Assembly (NCBI GenBank): GCA_000565255.1
Contig: ASRH01000005.1
Coordinates: forward strand, 119,924-183,923
Direction: 5' to 3'
Origin: Candidatus Aramenus sulfurataquae
GTDB lineage: Archaea; Thermoproteota; Thermoprotei_A; Sulfolobales; Sulfolobaceae
Length of the DNA stretch: 64,000 nucleotides
The position numbers and the translations under genes were made by a program. The notes below the pieces were generated by a model. The model saw nothing but the letters and a program-made list of their open reading frames with translations. It made no database searches and was not told the origin of the DNA. Of the stretch, positions 26,591 to 38,353 are shown piece by piece. Positions within the stretch are counted from its first letter, which is position 1; each line of letters begins with the position of its first letter.

Positions 26591-27260
26591 ACAGCTGGCC
26601 TACTTCTGCCGAGGCCTCTTCCACGTCTTTTATTGAATCTATTGACCTCCAGTACACGTCCTCGAACTTATTACCGCACAATAGGCCCCTCTCTGCAAGC
26701 TTAGGGAAGGTGGTCTTCTCCATGTCCCCCTTATCTGGAAGGTACTCTAGTATTTTTGGCGAAAACAGGTAAACTCCAGCGTTAATCCAGAACTCCTTTA
26801 ACACTGGTTTTTCTACGAACTTCACTATCTTCCCGTCGTTCGTCTGGACCACGCCATATGGGCTCCTAAGAGGTACCAGGGATATGGTAGCTACGCACTC
26901 ATCCACGTTCAGCTTCCTAACGTCTATGTTAGTTATTATGTCCCCGTTTACCACTACGAAGTCGTCGTCTATCACTTCCATAGCCTTCTTTACCGCACCT
27001 CCAGTACCAAGGGGCTCGTTCTCTACCACGTGAATAAACCTAACCCCTAGCCTCTCTTCGTTATCAGTGAGCCAGTTGATCAGAGTCTCCTTCTTGTAGC
27101 CTTCAGAAACGACGAACGTCCTGACTCCCAGGCTCTTGAGCCAAATAACTTGCCACTCAATTATTGGCCTCCCAGCTATCTCTACCATGGGCTTGGGCTT
27201 ATCGTCAGTGAGAGGCCTTAACCTCTTCCCAAAGCCGCCCGCCAGGATTATGGCTTTCAT
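26568..27260 (-). CDS. Sugar-1-phosphate nucleotidyltransferase (NDP-sugar pyrophosphorylase)
   Basis: A 230-residue enzyme that couples a sugar 1-phosphate to a nucleotide. The N-terminal [21 protein letters not shown] is the pyrophosphorylase signature with the catalytic Arg and Lys, and VVNGDII carries the metal-binding Asp. The C-terminal beta-helix of longer family members is absent. Mannose-1-phosphate guanylyltransferase or glucose-1-phosphate thymidylyl/uridylyltransferase are all possible. It likely supplies activated sugars for N-glycans, alongside aglB and the Alg13/14-like gene at 29416. Confidence 0.87.
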   Translation of the reverse strand: MKAIILAGGFGKRLRPLTDDKPKPMVEIAGRPIIEWQVIWLKSLGVRTFVVSEGYKKETLINWLTDNEERLGVRFIHVVENEPLGTGGAVKKAMEVIDDDFVVVNGDIITNIDVRKLNVDECVATISLVPLRSPYGVVQTNDGKIVKFVEKPVLKEFWINAGVYLFSPKILEYLPDKGDMEKTTFPKLAERGLLCGNKFEDVYWRSIDSIKDVEEASAEVGQLFNFAQQG

Positions 27261-27287
27261 CGGATAAATTCTCTGTCGTAGAATATT

Positions 27288-27749
27288 TTAAATGTTTTCG
27301 GAATATTTTATACCCTCTAGTTCTAGCAATTTTCTCTTTATTTCAACTCCCCTTGAATACCCCCCTATACCGTTTTCGCTCACGATCCTGTGGCAGGGTA
27401 TGATCAAGAGGACGGGATTCTTTGACAGGGCCACTCCAACTGCCCTGGGCGACGAACCAATGGCCTCCGCTATCTCCTTGTACGTCTTAGTCTTGCCCCA
27501 AGGCACTTTCATGACCTCCTTGAACACCCTTAACCTAAACTCGTTGACTCTTAGGGACAAAGGTTCCCTTAGGTCTACCTCTTTACCCTCGAAGTACTTG
27601 TCCAGTTTGTAGAAGAAGTCGGTGAAGGCGGAGTTATCCAATAACTCCCTTTCTGCGCAATCGCAGAAGTCCAACATTATGAAGCCCTTTTCGTCCCTAG
27701 CGACGGTAATAGGTCCTAAAAAGCTTCTGTAAATTCCGTAAACTATCAT
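27288..27749 (-). CDS. ogt: Methylated-DNA-protein cysteine methyltransferase
   Basis: A 153-residue suicide DNA-repair protein that takes O6-alkyl groups from guanine onto its own cysteine. The invariant active site PCHR is at residues 118-121 ([13 protein letters not shown]), followed by [17 protein letters not shown], and the helix-turn-helix with [10 protein letters not shown] and its Arg finger precedes it. CDC at residues 29-31 is an additional cysteine pair of the type that forms a disulfide in thermophilic Sulfolobus Ogt. Its ATG overlaps the thrS stop by 4 nt. Confidence 0.94.
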   Translation of the reverse strand: MIVYGIYRSFLGPITVARDEKGFIMLDFCDCAERELLDNSAFTDFFYKLDKYFEGKEVDLREPLSLRVNEFRLRVFKEVMKVPWGKTKTYKEIAEAIGSSPRAVGVALSKNPVLLIIPCHRIVSENGIGGYSRGVEIKRKLLELEGIKYSENI

Positions 27750-29374
27750 TTGAGGCTCTCAATAGCTGTATTGGTGGGGCTCCTATTTAATACCTCCTTG
27801 AGGAGCTCTGAGGTAAACCTCTCCACGTCCACTCCTCTTATCTCTACGTTTCCCCTAGCCCTCACGGTGACCTTGCCCTCTGCCATTTCCCTCTTCCCCA
27901 CAACCAGTATGTAGGGAACTCCGTCGTCGTAAGCTCTCTTTATTCTCTTGGAAAGGGTATCCTCCACGTCCACTTCGACCCTAATCCTGAGGGATCTGAG
28001 CTTGTTGGCTATGCTCTCAGCGTAATCCTTCACCTCCTCGTTTATTGGCAACACCCTTACCTGCACTGGACTCAGCCAAGTTGGCAACTTACCTCTGTAG
28101 TGCTCTAGGAGAATAGCCATGATCCTCTCCAAGGAGCCGTATATCGCCCTGTGTACCATCACTGGCCTCTTCAGTTTGCCGTCCTTATCCTTGTACTCCA
28201 ACTTGAACCTTTCAGGCAGGTTAAAGTCCACTTGAATTGTAGAGAGTTGCCACCATCTCCCTAGGCTGTCCCTTATGTCGAAGTCTATCTTTGGCCCGTA
28301 AAAGGCCCCCTCCTTCTCCTTGACCACGTACTTAATCCCGAGCTCGTTCAATGCGTCAATTAGGCTCTTGGTTGCCTTTTCCCAGAGCTCGTCGGAGCCT
28401 ATGCTCTCGTCCGGTCTCGTGCTCAAGTTTATCCTAACGTCCTCCCCTTTGAACCCAAGTTTTTCCAAGACCTCTAGGGTCTTCTTTACCAGCGTCTTTA
28501 CCTCGTCCTTTAGTTGGTCCTCCCTCAAGAAGACGTGCCCGTCGTCTTGAGTGAATCCCCTTATCCTCAGTAGGCCGTAGAGCTCCCCCTTCTTTTCCCA
28601 CCTGTAGACGTTGCCGAACTCCGAGAACCTTATCGGCAAGTCCTTGTAGCTCCTCTCCCTGGACTTGTATATTAAGATGTGGGCTGGACAGTTCATTGGT
28701 TTTATACCCAGCTCGTCGTCCTCGTGAGTAAAGATGAGCATTTTGTCCTTGTACATCTCGTAGTGTCCGCTTATCTTCCACAGCACTGTTCTGTACACGT
28801 GGCTGGTGTAAACCTCCTTGTAGCCCATGGAGTCGTTTATTTCCCTCATGTACTGGATCAGCTCGTTCCTAATTAGTTGTCCCTTGGGGTGGTAGAGGAC
28901 CAGGCCAGGCCCCACTTCCTCGTGGAAGCTGAAGAGGTCCATCTTTTCGCCTATTATCCTGTGGTCGGTCTCAGTGGCCCTCTCTAGCCAGCCTAAGTAG
29001 TCCTTCAGCTGTTCTTCGGTCTCGAATGCTATTCCCCTTATCCTCACGTACTGCTTTTCCGCGGAGGGGTGGTGAACTGAGATGTTTAGGATCTCAAAGT
29101 ACCTAGGGTTTCCCTCGGGCTTTACGTCAGAGGCCACAACGACCGTCTGCCCCTTATATGAAAAGGAATTCCCCTCTATCTTCACGTCGCTCTGCCTAAA
29201 AACAGCGTACTTCTTTGCCTCCTCTAGGCTCATGGAGCTCTCTGACTCCACGTCAACGTAAAAGTCCCTTTCTCCTAATCCAACCTCAACTACCCTCTTG
29301 TTGTCGTCTATCAAGTTTAGCGCTAGCGTTATACCCCCTTTAAGCCACAGTCCCTTGTACTGCTCTAAGCTCAT
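27746..29374 (-). CDS. thrS: Threonyl-tRNA synthetase, catalytic form without editing domain
   Basis: A 542-residue class II synthetase. Motif 2 ([21 protein letters not shown]), the zinc-site MNCPAH, motif 3 ([14 protein letters not shown]) and the C-terminal anticodon-binding domain ([18 protein letters not shown]) are present. The N-terminal 130 residues do not look like the archaeal DTD-type editing domain, and total length is short. Crenarchaea often split ThrRS into a charging enzyme and a separate editing protein; this matches the charging one. The editing partner is not in the window. tRNA-Thr(GGT) lies 1.4 kb away. Confidence 0.93.
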   Translation of the reverse strand: MSLEQYKGLWLKGGITLALNLIDDNKRVVEVGLGERDFYVDVESESSMSLEEAKKYAVFRQSDVKIEGNSFSYKGQTVVVASDVKPEGNPRYFEILNISVHHPSAEKQYVRIRGIAFETEEQLKDYLGWLERATETDHRIIGEKMDLFSFHEEVGPGLVLYHPKGQLIRNELIQYMREINDSMGYKEVYTSHVYRTVLWKISGHYEMYKDKMLIFTHEDDELGIKPMNCPAHILIYKSRERSYKDLPIRFSEFGNVYRWEKKGELYGLLRIRGFTQDDGHVFLREDQLKDEVKTLVKKTLEVLEKLGFKGEDVRINLSTRPDESIGSDELWEKATKSLIDALNELGIKYVVKEKEGAFYGPKIDFDIRDSLGRWWQLSTIQVDFNLPERFKLEYKDKDGKLKRPVMVHRAIYGSLERIMAILLEHYRGKLPTWLSPVQVRVLPINEEVKDYAESIANKLRSLRIRVEVDVEDTLSKRIKRAYDDGVPYILVVGKREMAEGKVTVRARGNVEIRGVDVERFTSELLKEVLNRSPTNTAIESLK

Positions 29375-29415
29375 AGTACAGCTTTATAACACAACGCGAT
29401 AATAAGTTTTAGGTA

Positions 29416-30360
29416 ATGGCTGACATCTTGATCATTGCCAGCGGAGGAGGGCACACGGGTTTTGCGAGGGCGGTAGCTCAATACTTGGAGCAAAGGGTTG
29501 ACTTCGTTATCCCAAAGGGCGACGAGAAAAGCAGGAAAATCCTCTCCCCTTACGCGGAAAGGATCTACGAGGTGGAGAAGGGCATAGAGCCCAACTCCTT
29601 TTCGGCGTTGAAGCTGTTGAAGTCCTTAGTCTCGAGCTCAAGGATAAGGAAGTACAAGGTGGTGGTGGCCACTGGGTCTAACCATTCCTTGTTCCCTTCC
29701 TTCTTCCAGTTCCTGAAGGGAGCTAAGGTCTTTGCCATCGAGAGCCAAGACAGGATAGTGACCAGGGGTAAGGCAGTGAGCGTGATATCCAAGTACTCCA
29801 GGGCGGTGTTCTTGCACTGGGAGGAGCAGAAGGGCCTTTACAAGAACGGCCTAGTGGTTGGACCAATAGTGGAGAAGTCGAAGTACGAGTCAAGGGACGA
29901 GGGTTATGTTCTGGTCACGGCTGGTACAGAGGGGTTCCTCAGGCTATTCGACAAAGTGGCTGAACTGGGCGTGAAGAACGTGGTCATGCAGACGGGAAAG
30001 GTGGACCCAAGCAAGTACAAGAGGGAAGGATGGAAGGTCTTCTCCTTTGACCCAGACCTAGAGAGGTACATAGCAAACGCCTCTCTTGTGGTAACCCATC
30101 AGGGGAAGACTGCCATGGAGGCGGTAGTTATGTACGGCAAGCCAACTGCGATTGTCTACAACAGCAGTCTAGTTAAGGCAGCTACACAGAAGGACGTGGA
30201 GCTGTACGCCAAGATCTTGGGGGCTAAGTTCTTCCCAGACCCCGTCTTCTGGAGAAGTAACAAGGATTTGCTGGAGTTCTTGGAGAGGCCTACTAAGCCA
30301 AACTCGTTTACGCCGGGCACTGGAAAGCTGGCAAAAGTGGTCCTAAGTGAGGCTTCTTGA
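29416..30360 (+). CDS. Alg14-Alg13-like fused glycosyltransferase (GT28 family, UDP-GlcNAc type)
   Basis: A 314-residue GT-B protein in which an Alg14-like N-terminal half ([21 protein letters not shown], then [15 protein letters not shown]) is followed by an Alg13-like C-terminal half ([19 protein letters not shown], the donor-binding loop). In eukaryotes the two halves are separate and add the second GlcNAc to dolichol-PP-GlcNAc; a fused archaeal version would do the same job, feeding AglB. No membrane anchor is seen apart from a hydrophobic patch in the first half. Its end overlaps the next gene by 14 nt. Confidence 0.82.
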   Translation: MADILIIASGGGHTGFARAVAQYLEQRVDFVIPKGDEKSRKILSPYAERIYEVEKGIEPNSFSALKLLKSLVSSSRIRKYKVVVATGSNHSLFPSFFQFLKGAKVFAIESQDRIVTRGKAVSVISKYSRAVFLHWEEQKGLYKNGLVVGPIVEKSKYESRDEGYVLVTAGTEGFLRLFDKVAELGVKNVVMQTGKVDPSKYKREGWKVFSFDPDLERYIANASLVVTHQGKTAMEAVVMYGKPTAIVYNSSLVKAATQKDVELYAKILGAKFFPDPVFWRSNKDLLEFLERPTKPNSFTPGTGKLAKVVLSEAS

Positions 30361-31009
30361 GATTCTAGAGGAGAACAAGGGACTCTTGGTTAAGATGGGC
30401 TGGATCGTGGGAGACGCAACTTCGTACAAGTGGTGGGGAGGCCTAGATACTCCAGATAAGATAGCCATATCTGCCTTTCTCGTTCAAATGACGAAGTGGG
30501 AGACTGTAAAGAGGGTAATTGAGAGGCTAGAGGCGAGGGGGATACACAAGGTGGAGGACATCTCCTCCCTTTCCCTTGAGGAGCTGGACGAGTTAATCAA
30601 GGCCGTGAACTTCCACAGGACGAAGGCAATAAGGCTCATGAAGTTCTCCGTTAAGGTCAAGGAGTTTGGGGGTCTGCAGAAACTTCTAAAGGTAGAAAAC
30701 AGGGAACTCCTGCTCTCAATGGAAGGAGTGGGCGAGGAGACGGCGGACTCCCTCCTTCTATTTGCCGGTAACAACTTAGTCCTACCTCAGACAGAGTACT
30801 TGAGGAGGGTACTGGGAAGGGTCTTGGGCAAGGAAATGGGGAAGAGGAAGGCGAAGGAGGAAGCAGAGAAGTTCCTACCAAGGGATCTGTACTACTATAA
30901 GCTCTTTCACGCGGGAATGGTAAGCGTGGGAAAGGCCTTCTGTAGGCTTACCTCTCCAAAGTGCGAGAGATGCGTTTTTAAGGACTTGTGCAAGTATATT
31001 AATTTATGA
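30347..31009 (+). CDS. Endonuclease III-like HhH-GPD protein with [4Fe-4S] loop, catalytic Asp not evident
   Basis: A 220-residue protein of the HhH-GPD DNA glycosylase superfamily (closest in type to COG2231). The helix-hairpin-helix [17 protein letters not shown] is at about residues 125-141, and C-x6-C-x2-C-x5-C near the C terminus binds an iron-sulfur cluster. However, where glycosylases have a catalytic Asp after the hairpin (VDTH in Nth) this protein reads LPQTEYLRR, and the lyase Lys of GVGRKTA is Glu. It may have shifted chemistry or bind DNA without cutting bases. The GTG at 30347 lies inside the preceding gene. Confidence 0.82.
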   Translation: MRLLEILEENKGLLVKMGWIVGDATSYKWWGGLDTPDKIAISAFLVQMTKWETVKRVIERLEARGIHKVEDISSLSLEELDELIKAVNFHRTKAIRLMKFSVKVKEFGGLQKLLKVENRELLLSMEGVGEETADSLLLFAGNNLVLPQTEYLRRVLGRVLGKEMGKRKAKEEAEKFLPRDLYYYKLFHAGMVSVGKAFCRLTSPKCERCVFKDLCKYINL

Positions 31010-32013
31010 AACTTTATGAATTTGAAGGTAAGTATCTGTTTTCTCGCGTAGGTATAAAAGTTCCTAAGGGGGTTTTGACAACTGGGCACGTGGATTGGAA
31101 GGGAACTGCAGTAGTCAAGGCCCAAGTACTTGAGGGTTCTAGAGGAAAGAGGGGGTTAGTTAAGGTAACCGACGACGTCAACTCTGCCATAGACGAGCTG
31201 AAAAAGGAGGGGATAGAGAAGGTACTAGTGGAGGAGTTTGTCCCACACGATAGGGAGATCTACGTCTCAGCGTTAATGGACAGGGACACTGGAGAACCAA
31301 TGGTAATAGCCTCAAGACACGGAGGGATTGACGTGGAGAGCTCAAAGGACTTATACAAAAGAGTCATTCCAATGGAGAGGGGAGTAATGCCCTACGACGT
31401 CATTGCCTTTGAAAAGTACTTGGAAGTTAAGGGACTTGATGCAGTGATCAAGGGCCTCTATTCCTTGGTAGTGGACTACGACGCCGAGCTAGCGGAAATA
31501 AATCCCTTAGCTGTCACGAGTTCCGGGCTGGTTGCTCTGGACTCAAAGGTCATCCTAGACGACAACGCCCTCTATAAGCACGAGGACTTGCTCAAGGAGC
31601 TAGGCAGAAGCTATTCTCCGGACTCCTATGTGGAACTGGAGGGGGACGTAGGCATAATAGGGAACGGGGCAGGGCTCACGATGGCCACCATGGACCTAGT
31701 AAAGCTACTAGGTGGAAACCCCGCGGACTTCATGGACGTTGGTGGTGGGGCGGACGCTGAGAGGGTGAGGTACTGCGTGGAAAAGGTGGGGAGCAACCCA
31801 AGGGTAAAGAAGATTATAATAAACATCTACGGCGGTATAACGAGGTGCGACGACGTCGCTAGGGGGATCGTGGAGGCCTACTCCAAGGTTAATAAGCCCA
31901 TATTCGTCAGGCTAGTGGGGACAAACGAGGAGGAAGGCTGGAAGATACTCCAAGGTCACGGGATAAAGGTATATAACAACGCGTTAGACGCAGTGAGGGA
32001 TGCGCTACGTTAG
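31006..32013 (+). CDS. sucC: Succinyl-CoA ligase (ADP-forming), beta subunit
   Basis: A 335-residue ATP-grasp protein, shorter than bacterial SucC (about 385) as is normal in Sulfolobales. [19 protein letters not shown] opens the grasp domain, followed by VVKAQV for nucleotide binding, EINPLAV for metal binding, and a C-terminal CoA-ligase domain ([22 protein letters not shown]). With sucD it interconverts succinyl-CoA and succinate. In carbon-fixing Sulfolobales succinyl-CoA also belongs to the 3-hydroxypropionate/4-hydroxybutyrate cycle. Confidence 0.96.
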   Translation: MKLYEFEGKYLFSRVGIKVPKGVLTTGHVDWKGTAVVKAQVLEGSRGKRGLVKVTDDVNSAIDELKKEGIEKVLVEEFVPHDREIYVSALMDRDTGEPMVIASRHGGIDVESSKDLYKRVIPMERGVMPYDVIAFEKYLEVKGLDAVIKGLYSLVVDYDAELAEINPLAVTSSGLVALDSKVILDDNALYKHEDLLKELGRSYSPDSYVELEGDVGIIGNGAGLTMATMDLVKLLGGNPADFMDVGGGADAERVRYCVEKVGSNPRVKKIIINIYGGITRCDDVARGIVEAYSKVNKPIFVRLVGTNEEEGWKILQGHGIKVYNNALDAVRDALR

Positions 32014-32852
32014 TGGACAGGAACACAAGGGTACTTGTCCAAGGCATAACGGGAAAGGAAGGCTCCTTCCACACTGGGCTGATGTTGAGCTACGGCACTA
32101 AGGTGGTAGCAGGGGTCTCCCCAGGGAAGGGAGGTAGCCAAGTACATGGCGTTCCAGTTTACGACACTGTGGAGGAGGCGCTAAAGGAGCACGAGGTCGA
32201 CGCCAGCATAGTCTTTGTACCAGCGAGGTTTGCTGTCAACGCAGCGTACGAGGCTGTAGATAGCGGGATAAGGTTAGTCGTAGTGGTGACGGAGCACATA
32301 CCCGTGGTGGACGTGGCGAGGGTCGTAAAGTACGCCAGGGAGAGGGGCACGAGGGTTATTGGCCCCAACTGTCCCGGCGTAATAGTACCAGAGGAAACCC
32401 TAATCGGCATAATGCCCACAAGGGCGTTTAGGAGGGGAAAGATAGGGATAGTGTCTAGGTCTGGCACCTTGACCTACGAGGTGGCAGAGATCTTGAAGGA
32501 GTACGGTCAGTCCACGGTAATAGGGATAGGCGGAGATCCAATAGTTGGCACAACAATGCAGGAAGTGGTGGAGATGTTCGATCGTGATCCCGAGACGGAA
32601 AAGATTGTGGTTATAGGGGAAATTGGAGGGACCATGGAGGAACAGGTAGCTAAGATGAAGAAGGAGGGGAAGATCAAGAAGGAGATAGTAGCTTACATAG
32701 CGGGGAGCACAGCTCCAAGGGAAAAAAGGATGGGACATGCAGGGGCAGTGGTGTACATGGGCATGGGCACATACGAAAGCAAGGTGTCTGCGTTCAAGGA
32801 GACTGGTATAAAAATAGCCAAGACGCCTTACGAAATAAAAGACTTAATTTAG
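32013..32852 (+). CDS. sucD: Succinyl-CoA ligase (ADP-forming), alpha subunit
   Basis: A 279-residue subunit with an N-terminal CoA-binding Rossmann domain ([21 protein letters not shown]) and a C-terminal flavodoxin-like domain with the phosphorylated His in MGHAGAVV at about residues 241-248. GTG at 32013 uses the last base of the sucC stop codon, so the two genes are strictly coupled. The gene end overlaps the convergent AbrB-type gene by 4 nt. Confidence 0.96.
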   Translation: MDRNTRVLVQGITGKEGSFHTGLMLSYGTKVVAGVSPGKGGSQVHGVPVYDTVEEALKEHEVDASIVFVPARFAVNAAYEAVDSGIRLVVVVTEHIPVVDVARVVKYARERGTRVIGPNCPGVIVPEETLIGIMPTRAFRRGKIGIVSRSGTLTYEVAEILKEYGQSTVIGIGGDPIVGTTMQEVVEMFDRDPETEKIVVIGEIGGTMEEQVAKMKKEGKIKKEIVAYIAGSTAPREKRMGHAGAVVYMGMGTYESKVSAFKETGIKIAKTPYEIKDLI

Positions 32853-33046
32853 GAGCCTTTTGGCTTTATCGTTATTGTCCCGGACTCCTCGTCTACCTCC
32901 AAGGTGTACTTTGTGCCGAACTTTTCCACCATGGACTTAGGTATGTAGAGGTTTAATGGAAGGGTGTAGTACTCGTACTCGTATACCTTGCCCCTCACTG
33001 ACTTCTTTCCTATTAGTCTTTTTGCCTCTACTTCTCTCTCTTTCAT
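32849..33046 (-). CDS. AbrB/SpoVT-type small DNA-binding protein
   Basis: A 65-residue protein with a swapped-hairpin beta pattern: [20 protein letters not shown] followed by [18 protein letters not shown], the AbrB/MazE consensus of IPK, a hydrophobic helix and a final beta hairpin. These dimers bind DNA as transition-state regulators or as antitoxins. No PIN-type toxin gene is adjacent, so a free-standing regulator is more likely. It is preceded by a 300-bp AT-rich region that could hold its own target. Confidence 0.75.
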   Translation of the reverse strand: MKEREVEAKRLIGKKSVRGKVYEYEYYTLPLNLYIPKSMVEKFGTKYTLEVDEESGTITIKPKGS

Positions 33047-34072
<1,026 letters not shown>

Positions 34073-34093
34073 CCTGGGTTGAGGATAACTAGT

Positions 34094-35329
34094 ATGAAAC
34101 TCATTAGGGACCCAGTGCACGGCTACATTGAGGTTTCAGACAAGTTTCTCCAAGTCATTTCCACTCCAGTTTTCCAGAGGCTTAGATACGTTAAGCAGAC
34201 TGGGCTAGCCTACATGGTCTACCCTGGGATGAACCACACCCGCTTTGAGCATAGCCTTGGGGTAATGTACCTAGCGAGGGAGTTCGTGAAGTTCATAGCC
34301 GATAACTCCAAGTTAGACTTCGTCGACGAGGATTACGTGGAACTGGTTGCCCTAGCCGGGCTCTTACATGACGTTGGTCACATGCCCTTTTCCCACACCT
34401 TCGAGAACGCGTTAATCTTGGCGAAACACGTCTACGGCATGGACGTGGAGGAGTACGGCAAGAAGACCCACGTCAGGGTTGGGGAAAAGGTTGTGAAGGA
34501 CTTCCTTTCCCACGTTATAGACAAGGAGTTCTCCAAGAACATGTCTGACCCTGTCGGCTTCGTAATTAGGGTCTTGGAAGAGAGGCCTAGGACTGAGGAG
34601 GAGAAGTTAGCCAATTTAGTGGTATCCAACTTCGTGGACGCTGACAGGGGAGATTACCTGCTGAGGGACTCCTATTACGCTGGAGTGACCTACGGCTACT
34701 TCGACGTGGAGAGGTTGAAGAGGTTCTTGGTATACGTTGACGGGAAAGTCGCCGTGATCTCCAAGGCTGTCCCCATAGTTGAGCAGTTCCTCTTGGCAAG
34801 AATGTACATGTTTGAGAACGTCTACTTCCACAGCGTAGTGGGGCTTTACAACGCTATTGTTTCCCACGCAATAGTGAACTTGATGGAGAAAGGGCTCAGG
34901 ATACCGGAAGACGAGAAAGAGTTTTCTGTATTCATGGACGACATGGTCCTGTCGAGGCTGGGTGATGTGGACGAGAGGCTGAGGAACGCAGTGCTTTTCC
35001 GCAAGGGGTTTAAGAGGGTGAAGAAGGACGTCACTGGGAAATGCCTCGACCTCTTCTCTTCTCGCAGGGAAGAGATATACGAGAAAATGAGGGAGTACAA
35101 GGGACTCTTAATATACCACGAGTTCAACGATGTGCCCTATTACGAGGAGAAAGACGAGGCGCTCTACGTCTATGATGGAGGAGAAGTGAAGAAGCTAACT
35201 GCGATCTCGTTGATAGCTAAATCCTTAAAGGAGATCAGGAAGGCGGTCATAGGGTACCACGAGACCGTGGAGGACAAGGCAAGGGAGTTAGTTCAGCTCT
35301 TAGAGGAGTGTAAAACCCTTGGTCCTTGA
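34094..35329 (+). CDS. HD-domain phosphohydrolase (dNTPase/SAMHD1-like)
   Basis: An HD-superfamily metal-dependent phosphohydrolase of about 411 residues. [15 protein letters not shown] is the hallmark start, [10 protein letters not shown] and [15 protein letters not shown] supply the first His, [13 protein letters not shown] the HD pair, and [17 protein letters not shown] the closing Asp. Relatives hydrolyse dNTPs or dNMPs to keep nucleotide pools low. I prefer the ATG at 34094; a TTG at 34079 would add five residues. The 3' end overlaps the convergent mvaD gene by 37 nt. Confidence 0.9.
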   Translation: MKLIRDPVHGYIEVSDKFLQVISTPVFQRLRYVKQTGLAYMVYPGMNHTRFEHSLGVMYLAREFVKFIADNSKLDFVDEDYVELVALAGLLHDVGHMPFSHTFENALILAKHVYGMDVEEYGKKTHVRVGEKVVKDFLSHVIDKEFSKNMSDPVGFVIRVLEERPRTEEEKLANLVVSNFVDADRGDYLLRDSYYAGVTYGYFDVERLKRFLVYVDGKVAVISKAVPIVEQFLLARMYMFENVYFHSVVGLYNAIVSHAIVNLMEKGLRIPEDEKEFSVFMDDMVLSRLGDVDERLRNAVLFRKGFKRVKKDVTGKCLDLFSSRREEIYEKMREYKGLLIYHEFNDVPYYEEKDEALYVYDGGEVKKLTAISLIAKSLKEIRKAVIGYHETVEDKARELVQLLEECKTLGP

Positions 35330-36297
35330 CCTACCTTGGAGGTGATTATCCTGTTTACGCCAATGCTTTTGAGGAACTCCACAACCTCTTCCACGTAAGG
35401 CTCTAAAGTGAGCACGTGGGCGTTCTGTCCTGCGTCGAATGTGTATCCAGCCTTGCCGAACTCCTGGACCCACCGCATTATCTCGAAGTCGACGTCGTTT
35501 AAGTAGAAGAAGGAGGGCCAGGAGTCAAGGATTACCGCGTGCATGCTGTTGCTGTGCCTCATCGTGAGCTCGAAGAACTTTTTCGCGTCCTTCCTCCTAA
35601 TGCTGTCCACGACTTCTGGTAGGGTCTTCTCAACGAACTCGAGCCTACACTTGAGCAAGTAGGAGGACTCAGTGGTCGTGTTCATCCCCTGCCTGGAGGA
35701 AATCTTCTTCTTCCCCTCGCTGACTATAGCTATCACGTCCACCAGTTCCTGCCAGTGGTCCTCTGGGAAGAGCTGATAGCACACAGAGTCTTCTCCATCC
35801 TCTCTTTCGCCTCTTTCCCAGATCACGAAGCCCCCAGCGGTGCTTCTGCAGGCGCTCCCAGAGCCTAGCCTGGCTATCTTGGAGAGTTCCCTCTGGTTGA
35901 GCCCGAGTCCTAGGGCCTCGTTGGCTGCGTAGGTTAAGGCAGCTATCCCTGCAGCTGACGACGCTAGGCCAGAGGAGTCGGGGAAGTTGGTCTCAGAGTA
36001 GACATTAGCGTAAATTCTTCTGCCGTAGATCCTCCTGAACGCCTCTAACACCTTCCCAGCGTAATCCCTCATCTCCCTTTGGTCAAGCGTCCTCCCGTTA
36101 ACTATCACTACGTCTCTGTCGAGCCCCTCGTCGAAAACTACCTTTGTCTTCGCGTATATGGAGTCTAAGGAGATTGAGAGCGACGAATTTAACGGCAAGT
36201 TAAGCTCCTTGTTCCTTTTTCCCCAGTACTTAACTATAGCTATATTTGAGGGAGCTACTGCCTCTGCCTCACTCCTCAACTTTGAGACCCCCCTCAC
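35293..36297 (-). CDS. mvaD: Diphosphomevalonate decarboxylase
   Basis: A 334-residue GHMP-superfamily enzyme that converts diphosphomevalonate to isopentenyl diphosphate. [14 protein letters not shown] at the start and [18 protein letters not shown] (phosphate loop, about residues 108-125) are diagnostic; the catalytic Asp and Arg appear in the [10 protein letters not shown] and [10 protein letters not shown] regions. A true MDD of this type is unusual for archaea but normal in Sulfolobales, giving the eukaryote-like mevalonate route for archaeal lipids. Its start overlaps the end of the PMK gene by 29 nt. Confidence 0.95.
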   Translation of the reverse strand: MRGVSKLRSEAEAVAPSNIAIVKYWGKRNKELNLPLNSSLSISLDSIYAKTKVVFDEGLDRDVVIVNGRTLDQREMRDYAGKVLEAFRRIYGRRIYANVYSETNFPDSSGLASSAAGIAALTYAANEALGLGLNQRELSKIARLGSGSACRSTAGGFVIWERGEREDGEDSVCYQLFPEDHWQELVDVIAIVSEGKKKISSRQGMNTTTESSYLLKCRLEFVEKTLPEVVDSIRRKDAKKFFELTMRHSNSMHAVILDSWPSFFYLNDVDFEIMRWVQEFGKAGYTFDAGQNAHVLTLEPYVEEVVEFLKSIGVNRIITSKVGQGPRVLHSSKS

Positions 36298-37219
36298 TCT
36301 CTTTCACATTAAGCACCTTTATTCCCATCTTTGCCCACCTCTCCCTTACTTTCTCTAGTTCCTTCCCTAGGGCGAAAACTACGTCTCCTCCTGCCGCCCC
36401 GGGCATTATAGACACCCACGCGCCCTCTTCCATCGCTACCTCCATTACCTCCTCGTCCCTCTCAGACTTCAGCTTTACTCCAACGACTTCTTCTGCAACG
36501 TAGTTCAAGAAGTTCCACGCGTTGTTTACGTGGACGCATGCCTCGTCTACTTTGCCTAGCTTCAGCAAGTTTATTGCAGTTTTATTCTCTCTGTCGAGCT
36601 CTTCCATGTACTCCTTAAACTTGGGATCTTCGCTCTTCATTACAAACTTCTCCACTAAGTTTACCGTGCTAGCGCTCCTACCAGTGAACCCCAAGACCAT
36701 ATCGTAGTTACCTAGCTTTAGGGGTTCTACGTAGGAGTCCATTTTTTCCACGTCTGTAAACCTCCTGTATACAACGCTACCGTATGTTGCAGACGCTACA
36801 TCGAACCCGCTCCCTATTCCTCTCTGTCTTATGTAGTTTGCCTTCTGCGATAGTTTGTACACCTCGTCCACGTCAACTCTCCCGGTAACCTCCTTGTATG
36901 CGCATGCAGTTAAGGCTACAGTAGCTGCTGCAGAACTGCCCAAGCCCACCTTTTTTCCGTCTATCTCGAACCCTGGGTCGTTCATTAACTTCACGTGCAT
37001 TTTAGGGAACTCGCCGAACTTCTCTTTCACGACTGAGATGACGCTCTTAACTAAATCGTTCCCCTCTGTGAAGGTGCCGTAGGACGTCTCGAACAGCAAT
37101 TTGTCCCTCCCTACTACCTCGCATCTAACCCTTCTGTCCACTGCAATTACATGTGATAAACCTCCGAAGACCACAGAGTAACTGCCTATCCAGAGGATCT
37201 TCCCTGGTGCCGAGATCAT
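36269..37219 (-). CDS. Phosphomevalonate kinase (GHMP family)
   Basis: A 316-residue GHMP kinase. [18 protein letters not shown] is the N-terminal substrate/phosphate motif, [13 protein letters not shown] (about residues 92-104) the ATP phosphate loop, and [13 protein letters not shown] the third GHMP motif. It phosphorylates mevalonate 5-phosphate to the diphosphate, the step just before the decarboxylase encoded downstream. The ATG at 37219 begins right on the motif. Both genes form an operon opposite a plus-strand regulator-like gene. Confidence 0.91.
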   Translation of the reverse strand: MISAPGKILWIGSYSVVFGGLSHVIAVDRRVRCEVVGRDKLLFETSYGTFTEGNDLVKSVISVVKEKFGEFPKMHVKLMNDPGFEIDGKKVGLGSSAAATVALTACAYKEVTGRVDVDEVYKLSQKANYIRQRGIGSGFDVASATYGSVVYRRFTDVEKMDSYVEPLKLGNYDMVLGFTGRSASTVNLVEKFVMKSEDPKFKEYMEELDRENKTAINLLKLGKVDEACVHVNNAWNFLNYVAEEVVGVKLKSERDEEVMEVAMEEGAWVSIMPGAAGGDVVFALGKELEKVRERWAKMGIKVLNVKESEGGLKVEE

Positions 37220-37258
37220 CTGGTGCTCTTTTTATTCCCGGCTTAATAACACTAAGTC

Positions 37259-37864
37259 ATGGAATTTCTAGACAAGAAAAGCAGGCTTGTGTTGCAGCTG
37301 ATAGCCCATGGAGGGCCAGGTGGGCTGACCTTGAGTCAGCTCAGGACGTCATTGGCTTACATAATGTCTGAGGGCACTTTGTCCTCTATTTTGGAAAACT
37401 TGTATTTTTCCAATTATATCAACGTCCTGAAGGACGACCAGGAGGTTAGGTACATAGCCAGCAACGAAGTAAGGAACGCCATGATAGCCTTAGAGCTGCA
37501 GAAGTTCAAGATAACTAAGTTCCTGGAAGGCGTTAAGAAGAAGACAGAGGAGCTTTCCAGGCAGGACAAGGCTATTCAGCTGGAGGAACTTAGGAAGCTA
37601 ACTCAGGAGGGGCTGAGCGTAGTGGCGCAAGGTCTCTTTTCCCTACTTAAGGACAAGCCGGAGTTCTCAGTGCCCGAGTACGTAGAGTTAATTGACGTAC
37701 TGAACAGGGAGTTCTTCTCTAGGACCCTGCCCCTGCTTGGGTCGCAGACTTCCCAGGAGGAGTTAGAGAAGTTCCTGTCGTTGGTGTCTAGGTATAAGGG
37801 AGAGGTAGAGGCTGAGATGCTTAAAAAAGCCCTAAACGCCCTTAAAGGGGAGCAAAAGCCTTGA
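37259..37864 (+). CDS. Winged-helix-like protein of unknown function
   Basis: A 201-residue protein that I do not recognise. The first 80 residues (LQLIAHGGPGGLTLSQLRTS, then EGTLSSILENLYFSNYINVL and a beta hairpin DDQEVRYIA) have a winged-helix pattern; the rest is helical and probably coiled coil (FLEGVKKKTEELSRQDKAIQ). It diverges from the mevalonate operon with 39 nt between starts, so autoregulation or control of that operon is possible but unproven. Confidence 0.6.
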   Translation: MEFLDKKSRLVLQLIAHGGPGGLTLSQLRTSLAYIMSEGTLSSILENLYFSNYINVLKDDQEVRYIASNEVRNAMIALELQKFKITKFLEGVKKKTEELSRQDKAIQLEELRKLTQEGLSVVAQGLFSLLKDKPEFSVPEYVELIDVLNREFFSRTLPLLGSQTSQEELEKFLSLVSRYKGEVEAEMLKKALNALKGEQKP

Positions 37865-37911
37865 TGTGTTAGAGCAAAAGGTTTTTATAGAATCAGTGTG
37901 ATACTTGATCA

Positions 37912-38196
37912 GTGAAGTACAGGAGAGACCAGCTCGATATTACTGTTGACGTGTTGGAAGTAATAGGCGACGGTATTGGAAGCAAATCAGGAATAATGAA
38001 GAACGCCAACCTCAGTAGCGTCCTCGCGGAGAAATATACGTCGATTTTAGCGGAGAAGGGCCTAATAACTTACAAAGACGGCAGGTACGAGATAACGGAA
38101 AAGGGGAAACAAGTGTTGGAGAGGCTAAGGAGAATAAGAAGGCTTCAACTGGAAATAGACGAGCTTATAAATTCCGTTTCTAAAGAATTGTTCTAA
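37912..38196 (+). CDS. Small winged-helix DNA-binding protein (Sso10a-like)
   Basis: A 94-residue protein with a GTG start. ITVDVLEVIGDGIGSKSGIM and AEKGLITYKDGRYEITEKGK give helix-turn-helix plus wing, followed by a basic coiled-coil helix LERLRRIRRLQLEIDELINS that would dimerise the protein. This layout is that of the Sulfolobus Sso10a family and related HTH_45 proteins, which are chromatin-associated or regulatory. It lies 47 nt downstream of the previous winged-helix gene. Confidence 0.72.
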   Translation: MKYRRDQLDITVDVLEVIGDGIGSKSGIMKNANLSSVLAEKYTSILAEKGLITYKDGRYEITEKGKQVLERLRRIRRLQLEIDELINSVSKELF

Positions 38197-38353
38197 TGAA
38201 ATTAGTTGCGGCCTCATCAGTCAAAGTTACCTTATGCTAGCTGAGTGCTATACTACTAATTGAGTTTGTGTCCCCTTATTATGTTCTTATGAAGAAGTTC
38301 CTCCCAATTAGGGGAAAAAGTACGGAGAAATTAGGAAACTGCTCCTGTTAAGG

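Noticed and set aside
32849-33046. AbrB-type protein as an antitoxin
   Set aside because: No toxin gene (PIN, MazF-like or RelE-like) is adjacent on either side.
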